Assembly (NCBI GenBank): GCA_016783485.1
Contig: JADHWM010000003.1
Span: 1-59,314, forward strand
Reading direction: 5' to 3'
DNA: 59,314 nt
Origin: Candidatus Bathyarchaeota archaeon
Lineage (GTDB): Archaea; Thermoproteota; Bathyarchaeia; TCS64
The stretch's first letter is position 1; each line of letters begins with the position of its first letter. Of the stretch, positions 38,285 to 47,384 are shown in pieces. The notes under the pieces are model-generated. The model worked only from the letters and a program-made list of their open reading frames with translations, was not told where the DNA came from and made no database searches. A program made the position numbers and the translations under genes.

Positions 38285-38671
38285 CTACGCTGAGATCTTT
38301 GCCACGATCGCCTCGGTCAGTCTCTTCACATCATCGACCCTGAGCTCGAGCAGTCTATCCCTCGTGCCACCCCCGCAGTAGACCGTCTCGAAGCCAACGA
38401 GGGCCTCGTCTACGATGACCTTCATCGGGGTCTTATGGCCTATGGTTGGGGTCCCCCCGGGGGGGTAGCCGCTGATGGCCTCCGTCTCCGAGAAGGGCAT
38501 GAGCCTGACGTTCTTGGTGCCCAGGGCCTTGGCCGCAGCCTTGAGATCGACCCTACTGTCCCCGGGGACGACGAGGAGGGCGTATCCCCCTTCCCGGGTC
38601 TTGGAGACGAGGTTCTTGGTGATCCTGTGGAGGTCGATGCCCGTGGCCTTGGAGGCGTCCGCGGTGTGCAC
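38285..38671 (-). CDS. YbaK/ProX-type aminoacyl-tRNA deacylase; coding similarity probably extends upstream of the called GTG
   Basis: GYALLVVPGDSRVDLKAAAKALG, FSETEAISGYPPGGTPTIGHKTPMKVIVDE; in-frame upstream TDLEAYLEENGIWHRFIEKSET. Confidence 0.85.
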   Translation of the reverse strand: MHTADASKATGIDLHRITKNLVSKTREGGYALLVVPGDSRVDLKAAAKALGTKNVRLMPFSETEAISGYPPGGTPTIGHKTPMKVIVDEALVGFETVYCGGGTRDRLLELRVDDVKRLTEAIVAKISA

Positions 38672-38741
38672 TGTCTCCGATTTCTCGATGAACCTGTGCC
38701 AGATCCCGTTCTCTTCCAGATAGGCCTCGAGATCCGTGGGG

Positions 38742-39665
38742 CTACGCCTCCCTATGGATGGGGGCGGTCATGCAGTGGGGGCCTCCCCCTCCGATGCTGA
38801 GCTGGCTCCCGGGGATCCCGATGACGTCGAAGCCCCGTTCCTCGAGGATCCCCATGATCCTCTCGTTCCACTCGTAGCTGACGCACTTGCCCCCGCCAAG
38901 ACCCACGATGTTGGTCCCGAACATCCGGACCTCGGTGTCGTTGGCGTAGATGAGTTCCAGGCCCTTCCCCGTGAGGTAGTCCTCGAGGAACTGGAGCCTG
39001 ACGCCTTCGCCATCGTAGACGTAGCTGGGGAAGAGGCCGAGGCTGCCCTTATGGAACAGGGCGAGGTCGGGAGACATCACCATGAGGGCGCCGTCGAGGT
39101 GGACCCTGAAGCTGGGCAGGGGCACCGCCACGAACTCCTTCACCGCCTCCCCCAGCATCCTCTCCCTGACCTGCTCGACGCCCACCTCGTTGGAGCGGGT
39201 CCCGTAGCCCATCATCACCGTCTCCTCGTCGAGCCAGACGAAGTCGCCCCCCTCCACGAGACCGGGGGGCGTCACCTTTAGAGCAACTGGAATCCCAAGC
39301 TCCTCCATCGCCTTCTCGGTGAGGAGGGGCTCAGGAAACCGGGGCTGGTAGGTCATCCTGAGGATCATGGCCCCCAGGTTGTTAATGGCGATGACATCCC
39401 GGGTGTAGACGAGGTTGGGGAGCCTAACGGCGATCCGCCTGTGGTCCTCGTCGAGGAGGTCCCCCAAGAGGGCGACCTCGATCCCCTCCCCTTTGAGGGC
39501 ATCGGTGAAGGCGTCGTGCTCCCGCTGGAACTCCTTCCAGTAGACGACGTCCCTGAAGAGGTAGGCGTCCTTGTTTCCGGGCGTGATGAGCTTCAGCTCC
39601 TCTGTGGGGCGGTGCATCAGCACCTTCCTGAGCCTGCCGTACTCGGTCTGAGCGCCAAAATCCAT
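38742..39665 (-). CDS. Arginine deiminase/DDAH-type amidinotransferase superfamily
   Basis: LPNLVYTRDVIAI, GLVEGGDFVWLDE, FRVHLDGALMV, GGGGPHCMTAPI catalytic Cys. Confidence 0.92.
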   Translation of the reverse strand: MDFGAQTEYGRLRKVLMHRPTEELKLITPGNKDAYLFRDVVYWKEFQREHDAFTDALKGEGIEVALLGDLLDEDHRRIAVRLPNLVYTRDVIAINNLGAMILRMTYQPRFPEPLLTEKAMEELGIPVALKVTPPGLVEGGDFVWLDEETVMMGYGTRSNEVGVEQVRERMLGEAVKEFVAVPLPSFRVHLDGALMVMSPDLALFHKGSLGLFPSYVYDGEGVRLQFLEDYLTGKGLELIYANDTEVRMFGTNIVGLGGGKCVSYEWNERIMGILEERGFDVIGIPGSQLSIGGGGPHCMTAPIHREA

Positions 39666-39791
39666 TCCTGATCCCTAGGGTTAAGGATGGCGGGTGATTA
39701 AATCGTTTTCCAACAACCTCGACATGAACAAAGGACGCGAGAAACGGCGACGAATCCTCGTCTCAAACTCGTCTTTGTTTCCGCTAATGTA

Positions 39792-40085
39792 TCACTTTAC
39801 GTTCAAGGGGGGCCTCGTCACCGTTACCGGTGAAAAAGCCCGGGGAAAGACTTGAGGCGCCTCCACCGGGGGCTCGGGGGCGACATACTGGGGCTCCACG
39901 ACCCCCTGGGGTTCTATGAGCCCCCAGAAGCTGTCGCGGGTATCGGAGTATATCCCCCTAGTCTCGCCTAGGAATCCCCTGAAGTATAGGGGACCTGCGG
40001 AACCATCGGATCCGCGATGCCGTGAATCGTTTCTCCGTTCCTTTCTTTCGTTCTTCCTTGTCAAAACGCCCACATCCATATTCAA
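39792..40085 (-). CDS. Possible proline-rich hypothetical protein
   Basis: 97 aa ORF in an otherwise empty gap; no recognisable family. Confidence 0.25.
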   Translation of the reverse strand: MNMDVGVLTRKNERKERRNDSRHRGSDGSAGPLYFRGFLGETRGIYSDTRDSFWGLIEPQGVVEPQYVAPEPPVEAPQVFPRAFSPVTVTRPPLNVK

Positions 40086-40182
40086 ACGAGTGTTTCAATA
40101 GGAAAAGGGATGTATAATATAAAGATATTGCTTGCATGCACAAACCTTTTTATACTTTTTAAATGAGTTTTAACATATTGCA

Positions 40183-40770
40183 ATGAAGGCTATGAAAGTC
40201 GTTAACGATCCTGAAGAGTTCCAGCTTTTAGCAGATGGCACCCGCAGAAAGATCATCTTCCTCCTGAGGGCCACCGAGATGACGGTCAGCCAGATCGCTT
40301 CAACCCTCGGGGTCACCCCCCAGGCGATCTACCACCACATCAAGAAGCTCCAGAACGCGGATCTGGTCATCGTGGAGCGAGAGGAGCGGGTGGGCCATCT
40401 CATCGAGAGCTACTACAGGGCCACCGCTGAGGCGTTCCTGTGCAGCGTCGGGGTCACCCCCAGCGGCAGGGAGTTCTTCGAGAAGCAGACCAAGACGACC
40501 CTCGACGCCCTCGTCAAGATCGGCTTCAAACTGGAGTACGACGAGGACGACATTCAGTCCCTCATCGAGAAACAGGACGAGCTCCTCAAATGCTGCAGCG
40601 AGAAGGACTTCGAGGAGAACCTGACGGACACTCTGGACGACCTCGACAACAACACTCTAGCGTTCGTCAAGGACTTTGGGAAGCTGCTTGCGATGACGGA
40701 TGAAGAATTCGAAAAGCATCAGCAGCTGAATAGAGAGTTCAGAGACGCGTTAAAGTCTCTGGAAAAATAA
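40183..40770 (+). CDS. ArsR-like winged-helix regulator
   Basis: LLADGTRRKIIFLLRATEMTVSQIASTLGVTPQAIYHHIKKLQNADLV; C-terminal LLKCCSEKDF. Confidence 0.85.
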   Translation: MKAMKVVNDPEEFQLLADGTRRKIIFLLRATEMTVSQIASTLGVTPQAIYHHIKKLQNADLVIVEREERVGHLIESYYRATAEAFLCSVGVTPSGREFFEKQTKTTLDALVKIGFKLEYDEDDIQSLIEKQDELLKCCSEKDFEENLTDTLDDLDNNTLAFVKDFGKLLAMTDEEFEKHQQLNREFRDALKSLEK

Positions 40771-40796
40771 GAAAAAATTTGTAACTCGGACTCAGC

Positions 40797-41591
40797 CTAG
40801 AGAGGCTTGAACGCCTCGACCTCGGCGCTGTACACGATACCCATGAAGCCCCTCTTGTCGACGATCCTCACGTTCTCGAAGCCAGCGCTCTTGATCTTCC
40901 CCGTGTATTCGTTAACGTCGAGGGCTCCCGAGACGCACGCGGCCCAGGCATCGGGGTCGTTCCTGATGGACTCGGGGAGCGCTCCGTCGGTTACGATGTC
41001 GGAGACCATGATCCTCCCCCCGGGCTTGAGCACCCTGTACGCCTCTCTGAAGACCTTGTCCTTGTCGGGGGCGAGGTTGATGACGCAGTTGCTGATGATT
41101 ACGTCGATGGTTCCATCCTCCACGGGGAGGTCCTCGATGTCCCCCTTCCTGAACTCGACGTTCTCGAATCCGAGCTCGTCGGCGTTCTTGGTCGCGAGGT
41201 CCAGCATCTCCTGGGTCATGTCGACGCCGATGGCCTTCCCGGTGGGCCCCACCCTCTTGGCGGCGATGAAGACGTCGATGCCTCCTCCGGAGCCCAGGTC
41301 CAGGACGACCTCGCCCTCCTTGAGGCCCGCTAGGGCCGTGGGGTTCCCGCATCCCGCGCTGGCCATCTGGGCTGCGTCCGGGAGGTCGCTGAGCTCGTCC
41401 AAGGCGTACCCGATCTTCTGGGCGTAGTCCCCGGCGGAGGTTGGCCCGCAGCATGAGGCCGCGCTGGGGGCGCAGCAACTCGCGGTCGTGCTGGGGGCGC
41501 AGCAGCTCACGATCGTGGTGGCTTGCGCCCTCTTGGCTACCTCCGAGTAGTGTTCTCTCACGTTTTCTTTGATCGTTTCGCTTTCAGGCAT
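40797..41591 (-). CDS. arsM: Arsenite S-adenosylmethionine methyltransferase
   Basis: [56 protein letters not shown]-terminal [22 protein letters not shown]. Confidence 0.9.
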   Translation of the reverse strand: MPESETIKENVREHYSEVAKRAQATTIVSCCAPSTTASCCAPSAASCCGPTSAGDYAQKIGYALDELSDLPDAAQMASAGCGNPTALAGLKEGEVVLDLGSGGGIDVFIAAKRVGPTGKAIGVDMTQEMLDLATKNADELGFENVEFRKGDIEDLPVEDGTIDVIISNCVINLAPDKDKVFREAYRVLKPGGRIMVSDIVTDGALPESIRNDPDAWAACVSGALDVNEYTGKIKSAGFENVRIVDKRGFMGIVYSAEVEAFKPL

Positions 41592-41604
41592 TCAATCACC
41601 ATAT

Positions 41605-41660
41605 TATTGGATATCCGATAGTATTGTCGGGAATGATTTAAATGTATTGGTTCTCCAATA
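41605..41660. promoter_or_regulatory. Two matching palindromic operators in the arsM/PadR intergenic region
   Basis: TATTGG-ATAT-CCGATA (41605-41620) and TATTGG-TTCT-CCAATA (41645-41660), exactly 40 bp apart, flanking the AT-rich GATTTAAAT (about 41634-41642). Confidence 0.75.
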
Positions 41661-41669
41661 TGATTGACC

Positions 41670-42029
41670 ATGTCCGAGGACTGCTGCGAGAGCACCAAGG
41701 CTCCCCCCAGCTGCTGCGACATGAGGGGGCTCCTCTCGTTCAGCATCCTCTGGCTCCTCACCAAGAGGGACATGTACGGCCAGGAGCTCGCCAACGAACT
41801 CGCCCAGCGTAGGGGCACACGACCCAACCCGGGCACGTTGTACCCTGCTCTCGCAGAGCTCGAGAAGAGAGGAAACGTGGAGACCCGGAGAGAGGGCCGG
41901 AAGAAGACCTACAGCCTCACCGAGCAGGGCAGAGAGAGCGCCAGGGTCTCCTGCGAATACTTTTGCAGGGCCTACGGGGAGATCTTCCAGGAGTACGGCT
42001 CCGAGCAGAAGGCCAATGTAGTGCCGTAG
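41670..42029 (+). CDS. PadR-family regulator with N-terminal Cys-Cys motifs
   Basis: MSEDCCESTKAPPSCCDMRGLLSFSILWLLTKRDMYGQELANELAQRRGTRPNPGTLYPALAELEKRGNVE; ORF track start is 2 codons earlier (TTG). Confidence 0.85.
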   Translation: MSEDCCESTKAPPSCCDMRGLLSFSILWLLTKRDMYGQELANELAQRRGTRPNPGTLYPALAELEKRGNVETRREGRKKTYSLTEQGRESARVSCEYFCRAYGEIFQEYGSEQKANVVP

Positions 42030-42123
42030 GTCCGTAGCCTATAATTCTACGTTCCTTACTGAGGCCAGCGTCGGCTATCGGACAAGGCTTATCAGGAGTT
42101 CTGCGAAGACAATCAGGGTTACT

Positions 42124-42243
42124 ATGAGCGGACGCACAGTGACCTGCCCCTCCTGCGGCTACACCGCCAGAGTCAGAGCCAGATCCGGGAAGACAGAGCT
42201 CAGATGCCCCCAATGCCAGAAAGACTTCTCCATCTGGGCGTGA
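42124..42243 (+). CDS. Small zinc-ribbon protein (39 aa)
   Basis: MSGRTVTCPSCGYTARVRARSGKTELRCPQCQKDFSIWA*; two CPxC pairs. Not in the ORF track. Confidence 0.7.
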   Translation: MSGRTVTCPSCGYTARVRARSGKTELRCPQCQKDFSIWA

Positions 42244-42373
42244 AAAGCACCAAGTCGCCCGGCATCCATGGATCTCCGTATTAACCATCTAAACAAGCGG
42301 TGTTTTTCACTTTCTGGCTGGGTTCCGTGAAAAACGTTTTCTGGGTGGTCCGGGAGACTGTAAGGCGGTCAAT

Positions 42374-43807
42374 TTGGTCGACTTACTGATCACTGGCGGT
42401 GTCGTCGTCACGATGGGCCTTGGTCGAAGGGTCATCGATGATGGAGGGGTCGCATTAGAGGGGAGCCACATTCTCGATGTGGACACCTCAGCCGAGCTGA
42501 CATCCCGATACAAGGCGAAGAGAGTCATCGATGCCACCCACAAGATCGTGATGCCCGGCCTCTTTGACGGCCACAGCCACGCGGGCCACGGCCTCCTCAA
42601 GAGCCTCGGCTATCACAACCAGCTCTGGTACAAGGCGTGCGAACAGATCTACGCTGAGGGCTCCCCCCCGGGGTTCTGGCGCGCCGAGGCTCTCCTCACC
42701 TCTCTGGAGCGCCTCAGGTTCGGGGTCACGTGCAGCCTCACCTTCCTAGGGGGCGGGGACAGCGTGATGAGGACCGACGACCCGGTCTACGGTGTGAGCC
42801 ACTGCGAGGCCGTAGAGGATGTGGGGATCAGAGAGTTCCTCGCTGTGGGCCCCCGGAGGCCCCCTTTCCCCCGGAAGTACTCCCGTTGGGACGGGGCGAC
42901 CAAGACGGATTTAATGGTCTCCTTCGAGGACCAGCTGGCGACGAGCAGGGCGCTCATCGAGGGCTGGGACGGAGGGGCCGACGGCAGGGTCCGGATCGCA
43001 ATGATGCTCCCCACGTCTCACCCCGAGCATGGAGGCTTCACAGGGGAGGAGCTCGAGGAGCTCAAGTACATGGCGGGGGCCGTCCGGAGGCTCTCCAAGG
43101 AGAAACGCGTTCTCTTCACCCAGGACGGCCACACCAAGGGCACCGTGAAGTTCGCCCACGAGGAGCTGGGCCTCCTAGGCCCCGACGCCCTCCTGAGCCA
43201 CTCCACCGACCTTACCGACGAGGAGATAGAGCTCTGCAGGAAGACCGGCACTCGGATAGTCCACAACCCCAGCGCCGTCGCCTCGATGACCGCCCGGTGC
43301 CCCGTCCCCGAGCTCCTCGACGCGGGGGTCACCGTGATGCTGGGCTCTGACGCCTCGGCCCCCGACAGGAGCTTCGACATGTTCCGCCACATGTTCCAAT
43401 GCATGAGGTACCACAGGCGCCACTACAGGGACGACAGGGTCCTCCCCCCGGGGAAGGTCCTGGAGATGGCGACCGTCGACGCCGCGAAGGCGATGGGCCT
43501 AGGGAATGAACTAGGCTCTCTGGAGCCCGGGAAGAGGGCCGACGTCATCCTGGTGGACGCCCGTAAGCCCCACATGTACCCCCTGAACATGGCTGCGGAT
43601 CGAGTCGCCTACTACGCCAACGGGAACGACGTGGACACGGTCATCGTGGACGGGGAGGTCCTCATGGAGGGCTGCGAGGTGAAGACCGTCGACGTCGACG
43701 AGGTCCTGGACCTGGCCCAGGAGGAGGCTGAGGCCATGATCGACAGGAACGGTCTCCGGCACCTCATGGACTACACCGAGGGGTACTGGGGCCGGAGCAG
43801 GTACTGA
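42374..43807 (+). CDS. Metal-dependent amidohydrolase (SAH/cytosine deaminase-like)
   Basis: HKIVMPGLFDGHSHAGHGLL, HNPSAVASM, VMLGSDASAPDRSFDMF, LEPGKRADVILVD. Confidence 0.88.
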   Translation: MVDLLITGGVVVTMGLGRRVIDDGGVALEGSHILDVDTSAELTSRYKAKRVIDATHKIVMPGLFDGHSHAGHGLLKSLGYHNQLWYKACEQIYAEGSPPGFWRAEALLTSLERLRFGVTCSLTFLGGGDSVMRTDDPVYGVSHCEAVEDVGIREFLAVGPRRPPFPRKYSRWDGATKTDLMVSFEDQLATSRALIEGWDGGADGRVRIAMMLPTSHPEHGGFTGEELEELKYMAGAVRRLSKEKRVLFTQDGHTKGTVKFAHEELGLLGPDALLSHSTDLTDEEIELCRKTGTRIVHNPSAVASMTARCPVPELLDAGVTVMLGSDASAPDRSFDMFRHMFQCMRYHRRHYRDDRVLPPGKVLEMATVDAAKAMGLGNELGSLEPGKRADVILVDARKPHMYPLNMAADRVAYYANGNDVDTVIVDGEVLMEGCEVKTVDVDEVLDLAQEEAEAMIDRNGLRHLMDYTEGYWGRSRY

Positions 43808-43816
43808 GGTGAAGGG

Positions 43817-44332
43817 ATGGAGAAGACCCTGAGCTCACGGCTCCTACACGAGGGGGGGAACTTCGACTTCCTCGTCGACGAGGTGGAGCTCCCCAACGGC
43901 CACGTCACCCAGAGGGACATCGTCCGCCACCCCGGAGCAGTGGCCATCGTCCCAATACTCGGCGACGGTAGGGTCGCGCTCATCAGGCAGTTCCGATACG
44001 CAACCGGGAAGACGCTCCTCGAGATCCCCGCGGGGACCCTGGAGCGGGGGGAGCCGCCCCTAGAGTGCGCTGCGAGGGAGCTGAGGGAGGAGACCGGCTA
44101 CGAGGCCGAGGAGCTCGAACCCCTCCTCAGCTGCTTCATGGCCCCGGGATACAGCGACGAGGTGATCCATTTCTTCGTGGCGAGGGGCCTAAGGGCCGTG
44201 GGGGACGACCCCGAGATCGACGAGGAGATAACCCTGGAGCTCCACAGCCTCGAGGAGGTCCGGAGGATGATCGAGGAGAACGTCATCGAGGACGCCAAGA
44301 CCATCGTGGGCATTCTCTCCCTGAAAGGGTGA
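43817..44332 (+). CDS. NUDIX hydrolase (ADP-ribose pyrophosphatase-like)
   Basis: GTLERGEPPLECAARELREETGYEAEEL NUDIX box. Confidence 0.93.
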   Translation: MEKTLSSRLLHEGGNFDFLVDEVELPNGHVTQRDIVRHPGAVAIVPILGDGRVALIRQFRYATGKTLLEIPAGTLERGEPPLECAARELREETGYEAEELEPLLSCFMAPGYSDEVIHFFVARGLRAVGDDPEIDEEITLELHSLEEVRRMIEENVIEDAKTIVGILSLKG

Positions 44333-44461
44333 GCCATGGGGCGGCAGAACAGTATAGTGCCAAGGGAGTCCTCAGAGGGGCGAGCCATATGCTTCGACCA
44401 TTCCCTTTTATTCGTGTATAAACCAAGCCTTCCTGATCCAGAGAAAGGGGAGAACTGCGCT

Positions 44462-45574
44462 GTGAAGATCGGAGTCACATGTTATCCCACCGTGGGGGGC
44501 AGCGGCATCCTCGCGACCCGCCTCGGCGTCGAGTTCGCTAAGAGGGGCCACGAGGTCCACTTCGTCACCTACGAGAGGCCCGTGGCGATTCAGGGCGGCG
44601 ACCCCGAGAATGTCCACGTCCACCTCGTCTCCGTCCTCGAGTACCCCCTCTTCAAGTATCCCCCATACACCATCGCCCTCGCCTCGGAGATGTTCAGGGT
44701 CTCGGAGCAGCAGGACCTCGACGTACTCCACGTCCACTACTCGATCCCCCACTCCACGGCGGCCCACCTTGCCCGTCAGATGACCGGGGTCCCCTACGTG
44801 GTAACCCTCCACGGCTCCGACGTCACCATTCTCGGGAGCGATCCGTCGTACCTCCCGGTGAACACCCACACCATCGAGGAGGCGGACGCCGTCACCGCCG
44901 TCTCCCGGTTCATGGCCGACGAGGCCTACGCTAGGCTCGGGCTCAAGAAGAAGATCAGCGTCATCCCCAACTTCGTCGACGCCGACACCTTCGCTCCGAC
45001 CCCCTGCGATGAGACTGACTTACGCAACGGAAGGGACGTGGTGATAACCCATATCTCCAACTTCCGGCCGGTGAAACGGGTCCACGACCTCGTCTACGCG
45101 ATGAAGATGGTCTCGAGGAAGGCCCCGGGGGCCAGGCTCATGCTGGTGGGGGACGGCCCCGACAGGATCAGCGTCGAGAGGCTCGTGAAGCGCCTCGGTC
45201 TCGAGGAGCACGTGATGCTCACCGGGTTCAGGAGCGACGTCGCGAACGTGCTCAACTGCAGCGACGTGGTGGTCCTGTGCAGCGAGACTGAGAGCGCGCC
45301 CCTCACCCTCCTGGAGGGGATGAGCAGCGGGCTCCCCGTGGTCGCGACGAGGGTGGGCGGGATACCGGAGATCGTGGACGACGGGGTCAACGGATTCCTG
45401 GTGCAGTCGAAGAACCCCGAAGCGATAGCTGAAAGGATCTTGGATCTAAATGCAGACCCCAAGTTGAGGCGTCGCCTTGGGGAAGCGGCGAGGAAAACCG
45501 TCTTGGAGAGGTACACCGCCGAGAAGGTCGTGGGGCAGTACCTCGAGATCTACGAGAATGTGACCCGCGGTTAG
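44462..45574 (+). CDS. bshA: BshA-like N-acetyl-alpha-D-glucosaminyl L-malate synthase (GT4)
   Basis: (V/M)KIGVTCYPTVGGSGILATRLGVEFAKRGHEVHFVTYERP, EYPLFKYPPYTIALASEM, DVLHVHYSIPHSTAAHLA, VVTLHGSDVTILGSDPSY, ADAVTAVSRFM; BshA-specific blocks. GTG 44462 start preferred over ORF-track start 44336. Confidence 0.87.
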   Translation: MKIGVTCYPTVGGSGILATRLGVEFAKRGHEVHFVTYERPVAIQGGDPENVHVHLVSVLEYPLFKYPPYTIALASEMFRVSEQQDLDVLHVHYSIPHSTAAHLARQMTGVPYVVTLHGSDVTILGSDPSYLPVNTHTIEEADAVTAVSRFMADEAYARLGLKKKISVIPNFVDADTFAPTPCDETDLRNGRDVVITHISNFRPVKRVHDLVYAMKMVSRKAPGARLMLVGDGPDRISVERLVKRLGLEEHVMLTGFRSDVANVLNCSDVVVLCSETESAPLTLLEGMSSGLPVVATRVGGIPEIVDDGVNGFLVQSKNPEAIAERILDLNADPKLRRRLGEAARKTVLERYTAEKVVGQYLEIYENVTRG

Positions 45575-47325
45575 AGGTTTACGTAGAACATCGAAGAGTT
45601 CGGGGTGTTCTCGCTGTACTGGCGGAGGAAGACTCCCATGAGGTCCCCGACCCCGGCCACCGTCGCGACGTCGAGCCATGCCCAACTGACCTCCTGGCCG
45701 AAGCGCTCGGGGCTGAATTTGCCCAGGGCGGAGGACATGTAGAGTTCTATCTCCTGGGCCTGCGTCTGCTTTCTACGCATCTCCTGTATCAGCGTCTTCC
45801 TGTCCCCGGGTTTCCTCAGGCTACCCTTGATATCCTCGATCTCAGCCTTGAGCCCGGAGAGCGTGTCTTCGAGCATCCCCGCTGTCGCCTCGATGCATCC
45901 CCGGATGGCTATGTGGGCTCCCCTCAGCCCATCGGGGTCGCCAGAGTTCCTCGCCTCGACCCAGCTGCTCAGGGCTTCGAAGAGGCCGCCATCGGTGAGG
46001 CAGCAGCATCCCCGGGACATCAGGGTTTGGGCATAGCTGTCGTTCCAGGGAGTGTTGTAGAAGAGCCGGGTGTACCTCAAGAAGACCGGGAAGGGCAGGC
46101 TGAGGGCCCTGGCGCCGGGGATAACCTCGGCGTAGTAACTCGTCTCCCCAGGCCCCCCAACGTGGGCGAGCACCGGGACCACGGAGTCGACGATGATCTG
46201 GCGGGAGTCGACCCTCGGTGAGATGTTCTCTACGATATCGGTGAGGTCGGGGCTTCCGGCGTCGAAGGTGAACTCGTGGACCGCGCCGCACCGAGGGCAC
46301 TTCCCAGACACGCTGGCCGTGGCAGAGCCCGCCTCCCGACTGTATTTGAGTTCGACCCGGGACCCGTTGCATCCTGATGCCTGGCATTCGAGGAAGAAGG
46401 GGACATAATCGGGCTCCCTGAGGCCGATCCCAGCTCTGTGGCCTGAGGCCTCGACGAGTTCAGCCGCCAGGTTGGTCGCCTCGATGAATCTCTCCCGGTT
46501 GGTATCCACGAGTAGGAGCTCGTACCCCGACTGGAACAGCCTGCGGGAGCCGGGCATCGAGAAGGGCAGAATGGGGACTCCGAGGTCCGACTCCAAGTTG
46601 ATGAGGGTGCCGATGGTCTTGGTGGACCAGTCCGAAACGTTCTCAGTCGAGTAGTAGGCGCCCTTCAGAATGGTGATCGCGTGCTCCAGATTGAGGAGCT
46701 CCCTGTCCCTGACATGGGGGTCGGCGTCCCTGAGGAGGCCCTTGTAGTTTCCCCGTAGATTCTCCAGGGCCTTGACGAGCCAGGGCTCGGGGGGGTTGGG
46801 GAGCTCGTAGATGGGTACGCTCTCGTACTCGGGACCCGCGGGGTAGCTGAAGAGGAGGCCCCTGGGGGAGGGGCTGGGGACCCGGGTGTTGAGGAGCTCG
46901 GCCTGGACGCCGTCGTAGTCGGCGACGAAGAAGAGGGGGGCATAGCCCTCTCCGCCGAGGCCGCTCAGGCTGCTGATGTAGGCGATCTTGTTGAGGATGA
47001 GGCTGGATCCCCCGAGGGCGTAGGGCTGCTGCCCCGTCTCGATGGCTCCCCGGTCGAGGCGGTCGATGTTCTCGGAGGCCTTCGAGGTGAGGACTCCGAG
47101 CCCCCTCATGTTGGCCTTCATCGACTTCTTGAGGTCCTCGATCTCGTCGGGAGCTGAACCGTACGCCTCCCTGATCCCCCCCAAGAGCTTATAGGCCTCC
47201 CCCATGGTGGCGGGTATGCGCCCCCAGAGCTCCGTCGCCGTCTCCCCCCGGGACCCGCTCTCAACATAGTCCGTGTAGAGCCTGTGAGCGGGGGGGCTGC
47301 TCTCTTGCTGCGTCAAATCGACCAC
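45571..47325 (-). CDS. bshC: BshC-like putative cysteine ligase (bacillithiol biosynthesis)
   Basis: 584 aa; VPVLAHVGGPGETSYYAEVIPGARALSLPFPVFLRYT matches the BshC core; C-terminal coiled-coil region; internal CxxxxC...CPRC ribbon. Confidence 0.75.
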   Translation of the reverse strand: MVDLTQQESSPPAHRLYTDYVESGSRGETATELWGRIPATMGEAYKLLGGIREAYGSAPDEIEDLKKSMKANMRGLGVLTSKASENIDRLDRGAIETGQQPYALGGSSLILNKIAYISSLSGLGGEGYAPLFFVADYDGVQAELLNTRVPSPSPRGLLFSYPAGPEYESVPIYELPNPPEPWLVKALENLRGNYKGLLRDADPHVRDRELLNLEHAITILKGAYYSTENVSDWSTKTIGTLINLESDLGVPILPFSMPGSRRLFQSGYELLLVDTNRERFIEATNLAAELVEASGHRAGIGLREPDYVPFFLECQASGCNGSRVELKYSREAGSATASVSGKCPRCGAVHEFTFDAGSPDLTDIVENISPRVDSRQIIVDSVVPVLAHVGGPGETSYYAEVIPGARALSLPFPVFLRYTRLFYNTPWNDSYAQTLMSRGCCCLTDGGLFEALSSWVEARNSGDPDGLRGAHIAIRGCIEATAGMLEDTLSGLKAEIEDIKGSLRKPGDRKTLIQEMRRKQTQAQEIELYMSSALGKFSPERFGQEVSWAWLDVATVAGVGDLMGVFLRQYSENTPNSSMFYVNL

Positions 47326-47384
47326 AAATCTAGTGCTGACGGCTGATCATCCCTTCCCGGCCTAAAAATCCTTGTGGAGGAGGA

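Noticed and set aside
39792-40085. Proline-rich 97-aa ORF as a novel peptide system
   Set aside because: Weak coding evidence and no partner genes; kept only as a low-confidence CDS.
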